Assembly: GCA_017304945.1 (NCBI GenBank)
Contig: JAFKLG010000085.1
Location: forward strand, 1 to 54,731
DNA length: 54,731 bases
Origin: Rhodospirillales bacterium
GTDB taxonomy: Bacteria > Pseudomonadota > Alphaproteobacteria > Acetobacterales > Acetobacteraceae
Direction: 5' to 3'
In this document: in pieces, positions 8,942 through 18,252 of the stretch
Layout: each line of letters starts with the position of its first letter
Position numbering within the stretch: position 1 is the stretch's first letter
The notes under the pieces: model-generated
Told to the model about the DNA's origin: nothing
Database searches by the model: none
What the model saw: only the letters and a program-made list of their open reading frames with translations
Position numbers and translations under genes: made by a program

Positions 8942-10416
8942 AGCGCGCGCCGGACCGGCAGCGGCTGCACGTTCTCCAGCCCGTAGCGTTCCAGCTTGCT
9001 GCGCAGGCCGACGCGGGAGAGGCCCAGCTCGCGCGCGGCCTTCGACTTGTTCCAGCGATGGCGGGCGAGTGTCTCGCGCACGATCGTCGCCTCCAGCCGC
9101 TCCACACGCTCCTTCAGCGTGCCGTGCGGGCCGGCCCAGCCGTCCGGCAGCGCGTCGTCCTCGGCCGGATCCTCCGCGGCCAGGATGTGCGGCGAGATCA
9201 CGTCGAGGCCCAGCATCGTCCCTTCGCGGCCGCGCACCAGCATGCGCTGCACCTCGTTCTGCAGCTCGCGGACATTGCCCGGCCAGTCATGCCGGCGGAG
9301 CGCCTCGCGTGCTGCGGCGGTGACGCCGGCGACGCGCTTCCCCAGCGCCGCCTGCGCCTTGGCCAGCAGCACGTCGATCAGCAGCGGCAGGTCGTCGGGG
9401 CGGTCGGCGAGGGCGGGCAGGCGGATGATCATGCCGGCCAGGCGATAGAACAGGTCGGCGCGGAAGCGCTTGGCCCGCACCTCGACTTCCAGGTCCTTGT
9501 TGGTCGCCGCGATGACGCGCACGTCGACCTTGCGCGTCTTGCCGCTGCCCAGCGGGCGGATCTCGCCTTCCTGCAGCACGCGCAGCAGCTTCACCTGGAA
9601 GGCGGGGGACACCTCCCCGATCTCGTCGAGGAAGACGGTGCCGCCATCGGCGCGCTCGAACAGGCCGACATGCTCGTCGATCGCGCCGGTGAACGCCCCG
9701 CGCTTGTGGCCGAACAGCTCGCTCTCGAGCAGCTCGTCCGGCAGGGCGCCGCAGTTCTCCACCACGAACGCCTTGTTCCAGCGAGGGCTGTTGTAGTGGA
9801 GCGCGCGCGCCGCCAGTTCCTTGCCGGTGCCGGAGGCGCCGAACAGCAGCACCGGCACGTCATAGGGCGCGACCTCGCGCAGCCGCAGGCAGACTTCGTC
9901 CATCGGGCCGCCGGGCGCGCGGACGATGCCGTCATCGAGGTCGTAGGCGCGACGAACCCCGCGCTTGCGGGTCGCGACCACCGCCTGGGCGGCATTGGGG
10001 GCCATGCGCAGCTCGACCGCCAGCAGCTCGTTCTGGCGCTGCAGCTCCTGCAGCCGGCAGGCGTTCCTGAGCGTGAGGACGAGGCTCTCCGGGTGCCAGG
10101 GCTTGGTGATGTACTGGAAGATCCCGGCTTCGTTAATGCCGTCGATGATGTCGTGCGCGTCGGTGTAGCCGGAGATGATCATGCGGATCACGTCCGGCCA
10201 CTGCGCCTTCACGGACTTGAGGAACTCGACGCCGCTGCGGTCGGGCATGCGCTGGTCGCACAGCACGAGGTGGATGTTGCGCCGCGCCAGCAATTGGGTC
10301 GCCTCACCGGCCGATCCGGCGGTGAACACCTCAAAGTCGTCGGCGAGGATGCGGCACAGCGACTCCCGCGACCGGGGCTCGTCGTCGACGACCAGGATGG
10401 CCGGCAGCGCGTCCAT
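8938..10416 (-). CDS. hupR: NtrC-family sigma-54 response regulator HupR/HoxA
   Basis: 492 aa. Receiver domain with the acidic pocket DD at 11-12, phosphoacceptor Asp54 in LVLCDQRMP, and a TKPW switch. A linker is followed by an AAA+ domain with Walker A GASGTGKE, the sigma-54-contacting GAFTGA loop and [10 protein letters not shown], and then a C-terminal Fis-type helix-turn-helix ([20 protein letters not shown]). It is the likely activator at the two sigma-54 promoters found upstream of hupS and hupD. In some relatives the unphosphorylated form is the activator; sequence alone does not decide this. Starts 4 bases after hypE and overlaps hupT by ATGA. Confidence 0.94.
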   Translation of the reverse strand: MDALPAILVVDDEPRSRESLCRILADDFEVFTAGSAGEATQLLARRNIHLVLCDQRMPDRSGVEFLKSVKAQWPDVIRMIISGYTDAHDIIDGINEAGIFQYITKPWHPESLVLTLRNACRLQELQRQNELLAVELRMAPNAAQAVVATRKRGVRRAYDLDDGIVRAPGGPMDEVCLRLREVAPYDVPVLLFGASGTGKELAARALHYNSPRWNKAFVVENCGALPDELLESELFGHKRGAFTGAIDEHVGLFERADGGTVFLDEIGEVSPAFQVKLLRVLQEGEIRPLGSGKTRKVDVRVIAATNKDLEVEVRAKRFRADLFYRLAGMIIRLPALADRPDDLPLLIDVLLAKAQAALGKRVAGVTAAAREALRRHDWPGNVRELQNEVQRMLVRGREGTMLGLDVISPHILAAEDPAEDDALPDGWAGPHGTLKERVERLEATIVRETLARHRWNKSKAARELGLSRVGLRSKLERYGLENVQPLPVRRAL

Positions 10417-10420
10417 CGCC

Positions 10421-11443
10421 TCAACAGATCCGCGGAAGCTGCTCGCCGGCGAGCCAGTCGACGATGCGCCGGCCGCCGATCATGGTGGTCATCTCCACCA
10501 TCCCGGCGGGACCCGCGGTCACTTCCCCGATGATGGCGGCGGCGGCACCTTCCGGGCGGGCCCGCATCGCCCGCAGCAGCGCCGGTGCGTCGGCGGCGTC
10601 GCAGATCGCCACCAGCTTGCCCTCATTGGCGACGTGCAGCGGGTCGAGCCCCAGCAGTTCGCAGGCGGAGGCGACCTCGGGGAGTACCGGAATCGCGCGC
10701 TCGTCCAGCGTCATGCCGAGCGCGGCGGCTTCGGCGATCTCGTTGAGGGTCGCGGACAGGCCGCCGCGCGTCGGATCGCGCAGCATGGCGAGGGTGGGGA
10801 CCGCGGCCACCATGTCCGCCACCAGCCGGTGCAGGGCCTGGCTGTCGGAGGCGATGCGCGTCTCGAAGGACAGGTTCTGGCGGTGGGCGAGGATCGCCAC
10901 GCCATGGTCGCCGATCGTGCCGGACAGCAGGATCGCCTGGCCGGGGCGGACGCGATGCGTGCCGATGTCGATGCCATCGGGCACGATGCCGATCCCGGTG
11001 GTGGCGATGAACACGCCGTCACCCTTGCCCTTCTCGACGACCTTGGTGTCGCCGGTCGCGATCGGCACCCCGGCCTCCCGCGCGGCCGCGGCCATGGAGG
11101 CGGCGATCCGGTCGAGATCGGCGAGCGGGAAGCCTTCCTCGAGGATGAAGGCCGCACTGAGCGCGGTCGGCACCGCGCCGGCCATCGCGACGTCGTTGAG
11201 CGTGCCATGCACCGCCAGCGCGCCGATATCACCGCCGGGGAAGAACAGCGGGGCGACGACATGCGCGTCGGTGGTCATGACGATGCGCCCGGCGGGCCGC
11301 GGCATCACGCTCGCGTCGTGGCCCTGCGCCAGCAGCGGATTGTCGAAATGGCGCTGGAACAGGCCACGCACCAGCTCGGTCGTCGCGCGGCCGCCGCCGC
11401 CGTGCGACAGGTCGATCCGGTCGGTGTGGCGGTGATGACTCAC
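10421..11443 (-). CDS. hypE: Hydrogenase maturation protein HypE
   Basis: 340 aa from a GTG that overlaps the hypD stop (GTGA). PurM-like dehydratase that turns the C-terminal Cys-thiocarboxamide supplied by HypF into thiocyanate and hands CN to the HypCD iron scaffold. Visible: N-terminal LSHGGGGR, TTDAHVVAPLFFPGGDIG, ATGDTKVVEKG, DPTRGGLSATLNE and the C-terminal PRIC with its acceptor Cys as last residue. All key features intact. Confidence 0.95.
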   Translation of the reverse strand: MSHHRHTDRIDLSHGGGGRATTELVRGLFQRHFDNPLLAQGHDASVMPRPAGRIVMTTDAHVVAPLFFPGGDIGALAVHGTLNDVAMAGAVPTALSAAFILEEGFPLADLDRIAASMAAAAREAGVPIATGDTKVVEKGKGDGVFIATTGIGIVPDGIDIGTHRVRPGQAILLSGTIGDHGVAILAHRQNLSFETRIASDSQALHRLVADMVAAVPTLAMLRDPTRGGLSATLNEIAEAAALGMTLDERAIPVLPEVASACELLGLDPLHVANEGKLVAICDAADAPALLRAMRARPEGAAAAIIGEVTAGPAGMVEMTTMIGGRRIVDWLAGEQLPRIC

Positions 11444-12594
11444 GCCGCCACCTTGCGCCGCGCGATCTCGGCGAGCGTCTCGGCGCGCCGGTAGGTCCAA
11501 TAGGCGGCGCAGGCGCCCTCGGAGGAGACCATGCAACTGCCCATTGGCGTTTCCGGCGTGCAGCCGTTGCCGAACAGCTTGCAGTCGACCGGCTTCTTCA
11601 CGCCGCGCAGGATGGACGGGCATTCGCACGACTTGGTCTCACGCGACTGCTTCGGCGTCAGCGCGAAGCGGCGTTCGGCGTCGAAGGCTGCGTAGGCGGG
11701 TCGCAGGCGCAGCGCGCTGTCGGGCACCGATCCCAGGCCGCGCCACTCGAACGTCGGCCGCAGCTCGAAGATGCGATCGACCAGGTCCTGCGCGCGCAAG
11801 TTGCCCTCCCGCGTGACGACCCGGGAATACTCGTTCTCCACCGCCACCCGACCCTGGTTGACCTGGCGGATCAGCATCAGCACGGATTGCATGACGTCGA
11901 GCGGCTCGAACCCCGCGATCACCACCGGCTTGCCATACCGCTCCGCCAGGAACTCGTACGGCCGCGACCCGATCACCGAACTCACGTGGCTCGGCCCGAG
12001 GAAGCCGTCGAGGCGCACCGCCTGCGCCGGGTCGATCTCCGGTGCTTCCAGGATGTGCCGGATGGCGGGCGGCGTCAGGACGTGATTGACGAACACCGAG
12101 AAGTTGCCGATCCCCTCCCGCCGCGCCGTCTCGATCGCGAGCGCCGTGGGCGGCGTGGTGGTCTCGAAGCCGATGGCGAGGAACACCACCTCCCGCGCCG
12201 GGTTCGCGCGCGCGATCGCCAGCGCGTCGAGCAGCGAGTAGACCATCCGCACGTCGGCGCCGTCTGCCTTGGCCTTGATCAAGGAGCGGCGTCCCGACCC
12301 CGGCACGCGCATCATGTCGGCGTAGGAGCACAGGATCACGCCATGCCGTTCGGCAAGCTCGATCGCATCGTCGAGCCGCCGCACCGGCAGGATGCAGACG
12401 GGGCAGCCGGGCCCATGCACGAAGCGGACATTGGCGGGCACCAGGTCCTGCACCCCGTAGCGGAAGATCGCATGGGTATGGCCGCCGCAGAACTCCATGA
12501 AGTTGTAGGTCCGCGCCGGATCGGCCTCCTGCGCGATCGCGCGGGACAGGCCGGCGGCGAGCTCGCGGGAGCGGAATTCCTCGATGTATTTCAT
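11440..12594 (-). CDS. hypD: Hydrogenase maturation protein HypD
   Basis: 384 aa. Fe-S scaffold on which Fe(CN)2CO is assembled with HypC. Conserved stretches: EFCGGHTHAIFRYG, HGPGCPVCILP, AIGFETTTPPTA, and the C-terminal cluster region with CECPSILRG, DCKLFGNGC and GSCMVSSEGACAAYW. Start ATG at 12594 (MKYIEEFRS) overlaps the hypC stop. The frame is open further upstream but only as an artefact over hypC. Confidence 0.95.
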   Translation of the reverse strand: MKYIEEFRSRELAAGLSRAIAQEADPARTYNFMEFCGGHTHAIFRYGVQDLVPANVRFVHGPGCPVCILPVRRLDDAIELAERHGVILCSYADMMRVPGSGRRSLIKAKADGADVRMVYSLLDALAIARANPAREVVFLAIGFETTTPPTALAIETARREGIGNFSVFVNHVLTPPAIRHILEAPEIDPAQAVRLDGFLGPSHVSSVIGSRPYEFLAERYGKPVVIAGFEPLDVMQSVLMLIRQVNQGRVAVENEYSRVVTREGNLRAQDLVDRIFELRPTFEWRGLGSVPDSALRLRPAYAAFDAERRFALTPKQSRETKSCECPSILRGVKKPVDCKLFGNGCTPETPMGSCMVSSEGACAAYWTYRRAETLAEIARRKVAA

Positions 12595-12836
12595 GGCGAG
12601 GCCTCCAATTCGTCGGACGCGAGCAGCCCGGCCTCCGCCATCATCGCGAGCGTGCGTTCGGCCTCCGCCTCGCTGAGCTTGTGCAGCGCGTAGCCGACAT
12701 GCAGCAGGACGTAGTCGCCGATCGCCGGCGCCTCGATCAGCGCGACCGAGACCTGCTTGCGGATGCCCTCGATCTCCACGACCGCCATGGCGTCTGGTTC
12801 GAGTGCGACGATCCGGACCGGGATGGCGAGGCACAT
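12591..12836 (-). CDS. hypC: Hydrogenase maturation chaperone HypC
   Basis: 81 aa. Small OB-fold chaperone that carries the Fe(CN)2CO unit from HypD to the large-subunit precursor. Begins MCLAIPVRIV with the essential Cys2, followed by GDYVLLHVGYALHKL, as expected. Four bases follow the hypB stop, and the gene overlaps hypD by ATGA. A paralogue, hupF, is in the same operon. Confidence 0.95.
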   Translation of the reverse strand: MCLAIPVRIVALEPDAMAVVEIEGIRKQVSVALIEAPAIGDYVLLHVGYALHKLSEAEAERTLAMMAEAGLLASDELEASP

Positions 12837-12840
12837 GATG

Positions 12841-13800
12841 CTACGCCTCCGCCCGCACCCGGCCGGCGCCGGCCATCATGCACGCGCCCTCGATCCAGGC
12901 CAGCCAGTCGGCCATGCCCTCGCCGGTGCGCGCCGAGACGCGGATCGCCCGAAGCCCGCGCTTGATCCGCCGCGCATTGGCGATCGCGAGGTCCACGTCG
13001 AATTCGAGATGCGGCAACAGGTCGACCTTGTTGATCAGCACCAGGTCGGCGGCGGCGAACATGTCGGGATATTTGAGCGGCTTGTCCTCGCCCTCGGTGA
13101 CCGAGAGGATGACCACCTTGTGTGCCTCCCCGAGGTCGAAGGCGGCCGGGCAGACGAGGTTGCCGACATTCTCGATGAACAGCACCGAACCGGCGACCGG
13201 CACGAGGTGTTCGACGGCGTGCCCGACCATGTGCGCGTCGAGATGGCAGCCCTTGCCGGTGTTGATCTGGATCGCCGGCGCCCCGGCCGCGCGGATGCGT
13301 TCAGCGTCGGCACTGGTCTGCTGGTCGCCCTCGATCACGTAGACCGGCAGGTCGTTCGGCCGCATCGCGATAGTCCGGCACAGCAGCGTCGTCTTCCCGG
13401 ACCCGGGGCTCGAGAGAAGATTGAGCGCGAGCACGCCGTGGGCTTCGAACCGGCGGCGATTGACCGCGGCGTAGCGATCGTTCTTGCCCAGGATGTCCTG
13501 CTCGATCTCGATCAGCCGCGACTGCGACATGCCGGCCACCGATACGCCGGCCGGGCCCGCGCCGTGGTGGTGCGTGCCATGGTCATGCGCGTGCTCGCCG
13601 TGCCCGTGGTCATGCTCATGGTCATGCGGGCCGTGCGCGTGGTTACCGTGGTCGTGCGGGTGCGCATGCTGATGCCCGTGGTCATGCCCGTGGTCATGCC
13701 CGTGGTCATGCAGGTGGCCATGAGCATGGTCGTGCCCCTGGGCATGGTGGTGATGTCCGGCCTCGTGGGTGGCGTCGCCGCATCCGCAGACGGTGCACAT
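12841..13800 (-). CDS. hypB: Nickel-storing GTPase HypB
   Basis: 319 aa from the ATG overlapping the hypA stop. N-terminal Ni site MCTVCGCG, then a very His-rich stretch (about 33 His before residue 80, mostly [12 protein letters not shown]), then the G domain: Walker [20 protein letters not shown], the metal-binding [15 protein letters not shown] and NKVDLLPH. Delivers Ni with HypA; the His tract suggests nickel storage, as in rhizobial HypB. This is the intact counterpart of the pseudogene at 2029-2638. The open frame upstream of 13800 is only the shadow of hypA. Confidence 0.95.
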   Translation of the reverse strand: MCTVCGCGDATHEAGHHHHAQGHDHAHGHLHDHGHDHGHDHGHQHAHPHDHGNHAHGPHDHEHDHGHGEHAHDHGTHHHGAGPAGVSVAGMSQSRLIEIEQDILGKNDRYAAVNRRRFEAHGVLALNLLSSPGSGKTTLLCRTIAMRPNDLPVYVIEGDQQTSADAERIRAAGAPAIQINTGKGCHLDAHMVGHAVEHLVPVAGSVLFIENVGNLVCPAAFDLGEAHKVVILSVTEGEDKPLKYPDMFAAADLVLINKVDLLPHLEFDVDLAIANARRIKRGLRAIRVSARTGEGMADWLAWIEGACMMAGAGRVRAEA

Positions 13801-14141
13801 CAGTCGACCTCCATGGATTTGATCCGCAGCGCGTCGCCGCCGGTGACCTGGATCTGGTGGGAGCCGCAAGCCGGGCAGGGATCGTAGCGCTGGCCGATGG
13901 TGACCGGCCGCGCGCAGGCCATGCACCAGGCGCTCGCGGGCACCGTCTCGATGTGGAGTTCCGCGGCTTCGGCCGGACCGCCGCGCATCGCCACGTCGAA
14001 GCCGAACCGCAGCGCGTCGACCTCGACGCAGGCGAACTGCCCGATTTCCAGCGACACGCGCGCCACCCGGGCGAACCCACCGCGTGCGGCGTGCTCGTCG
14101 ATGATCGAGCGGATGCTTTCACACAACGCCAGTTCGTGCAT
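13800..14141 (-). CDS. hypA: Nickel-insertion metallochaperone HypA
   Basis: 113 aa. Begins MHELALCES, with the Ni-binding His2. The zinc site is formed by CMAC and CPAC, 17 residues between the pairs. Works with HypB to insert nickel into the large-subunit precursors. ATG overlaps the hupK stop; its stop overlaps the hypB ATG by one base. Confidence 0.94.
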   Translation of the reverse strand: MHELALCESIRSIIDEHAARGGFARVARVSLEIGQFACVEVDALRFGFDVAMRGGPAEAAELHIETVPASAWCMACARPVTIGQRYDPCPACGSHQIQVTGGDALRIKSMEVD

Positions 14142-14974
14142 CAGGCGACCTCGATCGTGAAGGGCAGGCACGGGTCGAAGGCCCGCACGATGGCCTCCGC
14201 CAGCACAGGGGGGCCGTCGGCGGCGTGCTGCAGGGCGCGCGTCGCCACGCCGTCCGGGCCGAAATGGATGTCGGTCGGCGTGGTGATCGCGTAGGCGGTG
14301 ATCCGCCCGTCCGCGAGCAGGCATCGATGCGTGAGCCGCCCACGGGCCGTCCAGACCTCGGCCGGCGGCCCCTGGTCGTGCAACAGATCGAGCAGGTCGA
14401 CGATCCGTGCCAGGAAGCGGGCCGCCAGCGGCGGCAGCGCCGCGACCTCGGGGCGGTGCCGGTGCCGTACGTGCGGCGAGACCTCCTGACCGCCCTCGAT
14501 CCCGCCCGCGCCGAAGGCGATCATGCGGGCGACGACCCGCGCCGCGACCGTCGCGCCGCGCGCGCTCCAGGCCACGGGACCGTCCTCCAGCCAGCGATCC
14601 GCCGGCGCCCCCAGCAGGAATCTCTCGACACAGGCGCGGCGTTCGTCGCCGCGGGCGCGCACCCAGTGCGCCGCGGCCGAGCGGTCGGGTGGTTCCGCAA
14701 CCAGACCGGGCCAGTCGAGCAGCATGCGCACCCCATGTTCGCGCACCGCCTCTGCCCGGGTCGCCGCCGCCAGCTCCACGCCGTGTTGGAGGGCCAGCCC
14801 CCCCGGCTGTGCAAAGGCTTCTGCCGCCGCTTGCGTGTGTGCATGCACGCACAGCATGTAAACCGCACCGATCAGCGCCAGTGCCTGCTCGGGCGTCCGC
14901 CCGACCAGCGCCGTGGCCACCCGAGGCGCCGGGGCAAGCCGAACGGACAGGCGAGGGCGCAGCGCGGCCGTCAT
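14141..14974 (-). CDS. hupK: Hydrogenase expression protein HupK (degenerate large-subunit homologue)
   Basis: 277 aa from [13 protein letters not shown]. HupK proteins resemble hydrogenase large subunits but lack the active-site cysteine pairs, and they are thought to act as scaffolds for the metal centre of HupL. Here the tail AFDPCLPFTIEVA echoes the large-subunit DPCxxC motif with only one Cys, and no N-terminal RxCGxC is present. Identification rests on that tail, the length and the position between hupJ and hypA. Overlaps both neighbours. Confidence 0.82.
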   Translation of the reverse strand: MTAALRPRLSVRLAPAPRVATALVGRTPEQALALIGAVYMLCVHAHTQAAAEAFAQPGGLALQHGVELAAATRAEAVREHGVRMLLDWPGLVAEPPDRSAAAHWVRARGDERRACVERFLLGAPADRWLEDGPVAWSARGATVAARVVARMIAFGAGGIEGGQEVSPHVRHRHRPEVAALPPLAARFLARIVDLLDLLHDQGPPAEVWTARGRLTHRCLLADGRITAYAITTPTDIHFGPDGVATRALQHAADGPPVLAEAIVRAFDPCLPFTIEVA

Positions 14975-15591
14975 GCGCCGGTGCGACGACCGAGGGTGAA
15001 GATCTCGCGGCGGGTCGGTGAGGCCCGCTCGACCGGGGCGTGCGGCCGTGCCTCTGCCGGATCGGTGTCCGCCGGATCGGTTCGTGCGGGATCGCCTTCT
15101 GCCGCATCCGCCGCCGCCGCAGGGGGCTGATCCGGCTGCCCGTGCCACGCCGCGGCGATCGCGCGCTCGTCCTCCTCGGGCAGGTCGCCTGCCGCGAGCA
15201 GGGTGGCGAGCGCCGCCTCGGCCGCGGCAAGCGCGGCCGGCTGGTCGCCCAGCTCGAACACCGGCGACAGCAGCGAGCAGGACCAGAACACCCCGAGACC
15301 CGGTTCGTCATGCGCGACGAAGGCGAACCGCCCCGCCGGAAGCTGCACGTGACGCTTCGCGCCGACGGTCGCGCGCGTGGGTGCCTCCGGCAGCAGGATG
15401 GCGCTCATGAACCAGGGCGTGAGCAGCACGCCCAGCCGCTCCGCCCCCAGCACCCGGTCGAAGCCGATGGCCGCGACCGAGAGCGCCGGGTTGCAGATGG
15501 GCAGGCCGGCCATCCGGGTCTCGGCCACCATGCGGTAGTGCGCCGTCAGCCGGTCGCACGCCGCCTGCGCGAGATCGGCCGGCGCGCTCAT
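14971..15591 (-). CDS. hupJ: Hydrogenase assembly chaperone HupJ (HybE family)
   Basis: 206 aa. HybE-type core in the first 140 residues ([41 protein letters not shown]). A low-complexity Ala/Asp/Pro linker and a short tail [12 protein letters not shown] follow. In relatives this chaperone binds the Tat-targeted small subunit or helps mature HupSL. Overlaps hupI and hupK. Confidence 0.88.
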   Translation of the reverse strand: MSAPADLAQAACDRLTAHYRMVAETRMAGLPICNPALSVAAIGFDRVLGAERLGVLLTPWFMSAILLPEAPTRATVGAKRHVQLPAGRFAFVAHDEPGLGVFWSCSLLSPVFELGDQPAALAAAEAALATLLAAGDLPEEDERAIAAAWHGQPDQPPAAAADAAEGDPARTDPADTDPAEARPHAPVERASPTRREIFTLGRRTGA

Positions 15592-15806
15592 GCGATCACC
15601 AGGAAGCCGCTAGGATCGGCGTCGCAGTTGGGGCAGGTCCAGTGCGCCGGCAGCGCCGAGAACGGCGTCCCAGGCGGGACCTGGGCCACCGGATCGCCCT
15701 CGGCCGGATCGTAGACATGCCAGCAGATCCGGCATTCGAGCCGTGCGTCGGGCGGCAGGTTCGCGGCATCGCCGTCATAGCTGCCGGCAAAGAAATGTCC
15801 GCTCAC
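15588..15806 (-). CDS. hupI: Rubredoxin HupI
   Basis: 72 aa from a GTG that overlaps the hupH stop; it contains [15 protein letters not shown] and CPNCDA, the two Cys pairs binding one iron. Hup-cluster rubredoxins are needed to mature the O2-tolerant uptake enzyme under oxygen and are thought to protect or reduce Fe-S centres of HupS. The open frame continues upstream, but the homology starts here. Confidence 0.92.
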   Translation of the reverse strand: MSGHFFAGSYDGDAANLPPDARLECRICWHVYDPAEGDPVAQVPPGTPFSALPAHWTCPNCDADPSGFLVIA

Positions 15807-16648
15807 CGGTAGAGATCCATGATCTCCGCGAGCCGCTCGCGGCTGTCGGCCAGATCCTCGGGCGCGGCCACCGCGACGTCCGGCAGCCGCGACAGCTCGA
15901 TCGCGTTCAGGATCAGCGTGTCCTGCGAGTTGTAGTAGCGCACCCACCAGACATTGCGCGTGGCCGTCGCGCGGATGCGGCAGTTGCCGTAGCCGCGGGA
16001 CAGGATGATCAGCGGGCCGCTTCCAAGCAGCGTGTCGAGATACTGCAGGTCTTCCTGGGTGTGGGGGAGCAGCGACAGGTTGATGACGTGGACGGGCAGG
16101 CTGTCGTCTGCGATCCGCGGGAGATGCGCACTGATCTCGGGGATCAGCGCGGGCGCGTTGAACACGTTCTCCGGGAAATGGGCGGCCATCGCCACCGCTT
16201 CCGCCGCCCCCTCGAACGCAATTGCCAGCAGGCTCGGTGGGAACGGCCCGATCTCGACACGCTCGTCGTACAATGTCCCGTCGACGCTGGTCTCACGGAT
16301 GTACCAGACGCCCGCCAGCACCGATTCCTGCGCCTGCAGCGTGGCGCCGCCGATCACCGAGACCTCGCCCTCTCCCAGCAACTGGCGCACGAACGCGCGG
16401 TCCGGGGCCGGGAGATGTGCCAGGGGAATCGACCGGGGCGTCGCGTCGGCACACCAGGCGTCCAGGCCAGCCAGAATTGCCTCCCCGGCCGCGATCCCTT
16501 CGGCATGCGCGGCGGACTGCGTGGCCTCGGGCACATGGGCGGCCGAGAACGTGCTCATCCCCGAGGGCATGCGCAGGATGTCGAGCGTGTCGTCCGGATC
16601 CTGCGGCTGGCTGCCGGGGCCGACGAAGGCGGAGGTCGGCGTCTGCAT
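15803..16648 (-). CDS. hupH: Hydrogenase accessory protein HupH (HyaF family)
   Basis: 281 aa. Family-typical stretches are [20 protein letters not shown] (about 95-115), [17 protein letters not shown] and [20 protein letters not shown]. The last carries a Cys in a rubredoxin-accessory pattern. Role known only broadly: HupL/HupS maturation in concert with HupG. Thirteen bases follow hupG, and it overlaps hupI. Confidence 0.9.
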   Translation of the reverse strand: MQTPTSAFVGPGSQPQDPDDTLDILRMPSGMSTFSAAHVPEATQSAAHAEGIAAGEAILAGLDAWCADATPRSIPLAHLPAPDRAFVRQLLGEGEVSVIGGATLQAQESVLAGVWYIRETSVDGTLYDERVEIGPFPPSLLAIAFEGAAEAVAMAAHFPENVFNAPALIPEISAHLPRIADDSLPVHVINLSLLPHTQEDLQYLDTLLGSGPLIILSRGYGNCRIRATATRNVWWVRYYNSQDTLILNAIELSRLPDVAVAAPEDLADSRERLAEIMDLYR

Positions 16649-16661
16649 CAGACGGATCCTT

Positions 16662-17111
16662 TCATGCCGGCGGCACGGGCGATGGCGCGCAGTGCGCGGG
16701 AAGCCGGAAGGGCGGCGGTTCGTGCGGGGCGCGGCCGAGGATGGCGGGTAGCTCCAGCAGGTAATCCTGCCAGTCGAGCACGCGTTCGATGCAGCCCAGG
16801 TACTGGCCGTCGCGCAGGAACACGAGGGCGGGGAAGGCGGTGAATCGGAAGCGCCGGTGAAACGCGCGCTCGTCCTCGCGGGCGGCCACCAGCGGCGTCA
16901 CGCGGTCGCCGAGCAGCTTGTGGAGTTCGACCAGGATCACCGCCGCGTCGTCACTCTCACTGAGGCGGCTGGCATCCCCGGCGAGGAACAGCATGGCGAA
17001 GGGCAGTGCGGCGCATACCGGGTCCAGCGCGTCCGCGCCCACCACGGGGAAACCTTCCGTCTCGATGATCCGGCGCGCGAGCGGCGAGAACGTGCTGAGG
17101 TCGTATGTCAC
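16662..17111 (-). CDS. hupG: Hydrogenase accessory protein HupG (HyaE family)
   Basis: 149 aa from a GTG overlapping the hupF stop (GTGA). Thioredoxin-fold HyaE type: FAMLFLAGDASRLSESDDAAV and FTAFPALVFLRDGQYLG match the fold, but the CxxC of true thioredoxins is absent, as usual for this family. Binds the Tat signal-bearing small subunit as a proofreading chaperone in E. coli Hyd-1; the same role is inferred here. Confidence 0.88.
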   Translation of the reverse strand: MTYDLSTFSPLARRIIETEGFPVVGADALDPVCAALPFAMLFLAGDASRLSESDDAAVILVELHKLLGDRVTPLVAAREDERAFHRRFRFTAFPALVFLRDGQYLGCIERVLDWQDYLLELPAILGRAPHEPPPFRLPAHCAPSPVPPA

Positions 17112-17425
17112 GAGCCGGACCCTTCGGATGCAAGCAGGTGGTCGGGAAGCCGCGGCTCGCGGCCGACGAGGTCGGCGAAGAGGCGGTCGATCTCGAGGTG
17201 ATCGCCACGCAGGGCGGCTTCCAGCGCGGCCAGTGCGTCGAGAGTGCGATGCGCGGTTTCGGCGGTGATCACCTCGCGCGCGCTGCCCAGGAAGGTCATC
17301 AGCCAGGTCCCCGGGGCGATGTCGCCCACCAATGCGGTGTCCACCCAGGCCGTCTCGCCGCGCGCGGCGCAGCGGGCCCGGCCCGGCGCGACCTCGATCA
17401 CCTGCATGGGGAGGCCGACGCACAT
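17108..17425 (-). CDS. hupF: HypC-like chaperone HupF
   Basis: 105 aa. Begins MCVGLPMQVI, a HypC/HupF start with the conserved Cys2. It is longer than HypC by a C-terminal extension of about 25 residues, which is diagnostic of HupF. It protects HupL during maturation, notably under oxygen. ATG overlaps the hupD stop. Confidence 0.92.
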   Translation of the reverse strand: MCVGLPMQVIEVAPGRARCAARGETAWVDTALVGDIAPGTWLMTFLGSAREVITAETAHRTLDALAALEAALRGDHLEIDRLFADLVGREPRLPDHLLASEGSGS

Positions 17426-18096
17426 CAATGCGACCGCGCCACGAGCTGGGCCATCTCGGCGTCGAAATCCGTCGGACCGCGCCAGCCTCCGCCGCCGAGC
17501 ACCCGGTCGTCGCCGGCGCGGAACGCGTCCTGCGCGGCCGGCCGTTGCGCCTCGTAGCGGTCCATCGCGGTCTCGGGCGAGCCGATCGGCGCGACGGGAC
17601 CCTGGCGCGGTTCGGCGTGCACGCCGAACCCGGCAAGATATGCGAGCGCGAGGTGCAGGGCCGGCGCGATCTGCGCCTTCACCTCCGGGCGCAGGCTGCC
17701 GCCGTAATCCTCGAGCTCGACGGGCTGCACGCCGATCAGCAGCAGGTGCCGCGGCCGGTCGCCCAGCATCTCGGCCATCGCGAGCACTTCCTGGAAGCCC
17801 GTCTGATGCAGGGAGACCTTGCGCACGCCGAGGAACTGCGGGACCTCGTCCCCCTCGACACGCTTGAGCGTGCCGGGTGGCAAGCCGTAATCGACGGCAT
17901 CGAACACGATCAGCACGTCCGCGTCGCGAACGAGCTGGACGAGATAGATGCCTTGGGTGCCGCCATCGACCAGCCGGACGCAGTCGGGCAGCCGGTACAG
18001 GCGGTGCATCGCCTCCACCGCGCGCACCCCGAATCCCTCATCGGCCCAGAGCAGATTGCCGATACCCAGGATCAGCACGTTCGGTTCGCTGGTCAC
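17425..18096 (-). CDS. hupD: HupL maturation endopeptidase HupD
   Basis: 223 aa from GTG 18096. Cleaves the HupL C-terminal tail once nickel is in. Ni-sensing residues are visible: GIGNLLWADEGFG (Glu/Asp), FDAVDYG and SLHQTGFQEVL (His). An ATG at 18156 would add 20 residues but falls inside the sigma-54 promoter 18145-18160, so GTG 18096 (preceded by a G-rich ribosome site) is preferred. The tail after about residue 165 (RPAAQDAFRAGDD...) is longer than most HupD proteins. First gene of the hupDFGHIJK-hyp-hupRTUV-hypF operon. Confidence 0.93.
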   Translation of the reverse strand: MTSEPNVLILGIGNLLWADEGFGVRAVEAMHRLYRLPDCVRLVDGGTQGIYLVQLVRDADVLIVFDAVDYGLPPGTLKRVEGDEVPQFLGVRKVSLHQTGFQEVLAMAEMLGDRPRHLLLIGVQPVELEDYGGSLRPEVKAQIAPALHLALAYLAGFGVHAEPRQGPVAPIGSPETAMDRYEAQRPAAQDAFRAGDDRVLGGGGWRGPTDFDAEMAQLVARSH

Positions 18097-18144
18097 CCCA
18101 TCCCCCCGCGCGACCTGACTGGACGCTTCGATTCCAACGTGGAG

Positions 18145-18160
18145 AGCAACTCGCATGCCA
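18145..18160 (-). promoter_or_regulatory. Sigma-54 (-24/-12) promoter of the hupD operon
   Basis: Read on the minus strand: TGGCATG-CGAG-TTGCT, one base off the TGGCACG-N4-TTGCW consensus, with exactly 10 bases between the invariant GG and GC. Transcription would start near 18134, giving a leader of about 38 bases before the hupD GTG. It fits control by HupR encoded in the same operon. Confidence 0.75.
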
Positions 18161-18252
18161 TCCGGACGATCGGTGGAGTTCCGCCAGCTTCCGGCGCTCG
18201 AGGCGTCAGGCGGATGGAAAGCCGATTTCCACCCGGTCCGAAATACGGAAAG

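Noticed and set aside
13560..13800. Repetitive GTGGTCATG-rich stretch looking like a tandem DNA repeat or CRISPR-like array
   Set aside because: It encodes the His-rich N-terminus of HypB in frame; not an array with spacers.
14971..15311. Low-complexity GATCCGGCGG-type repeats
   Set aside because: Explained by the Ala/Asp/Pro-rich linker of HupJ.
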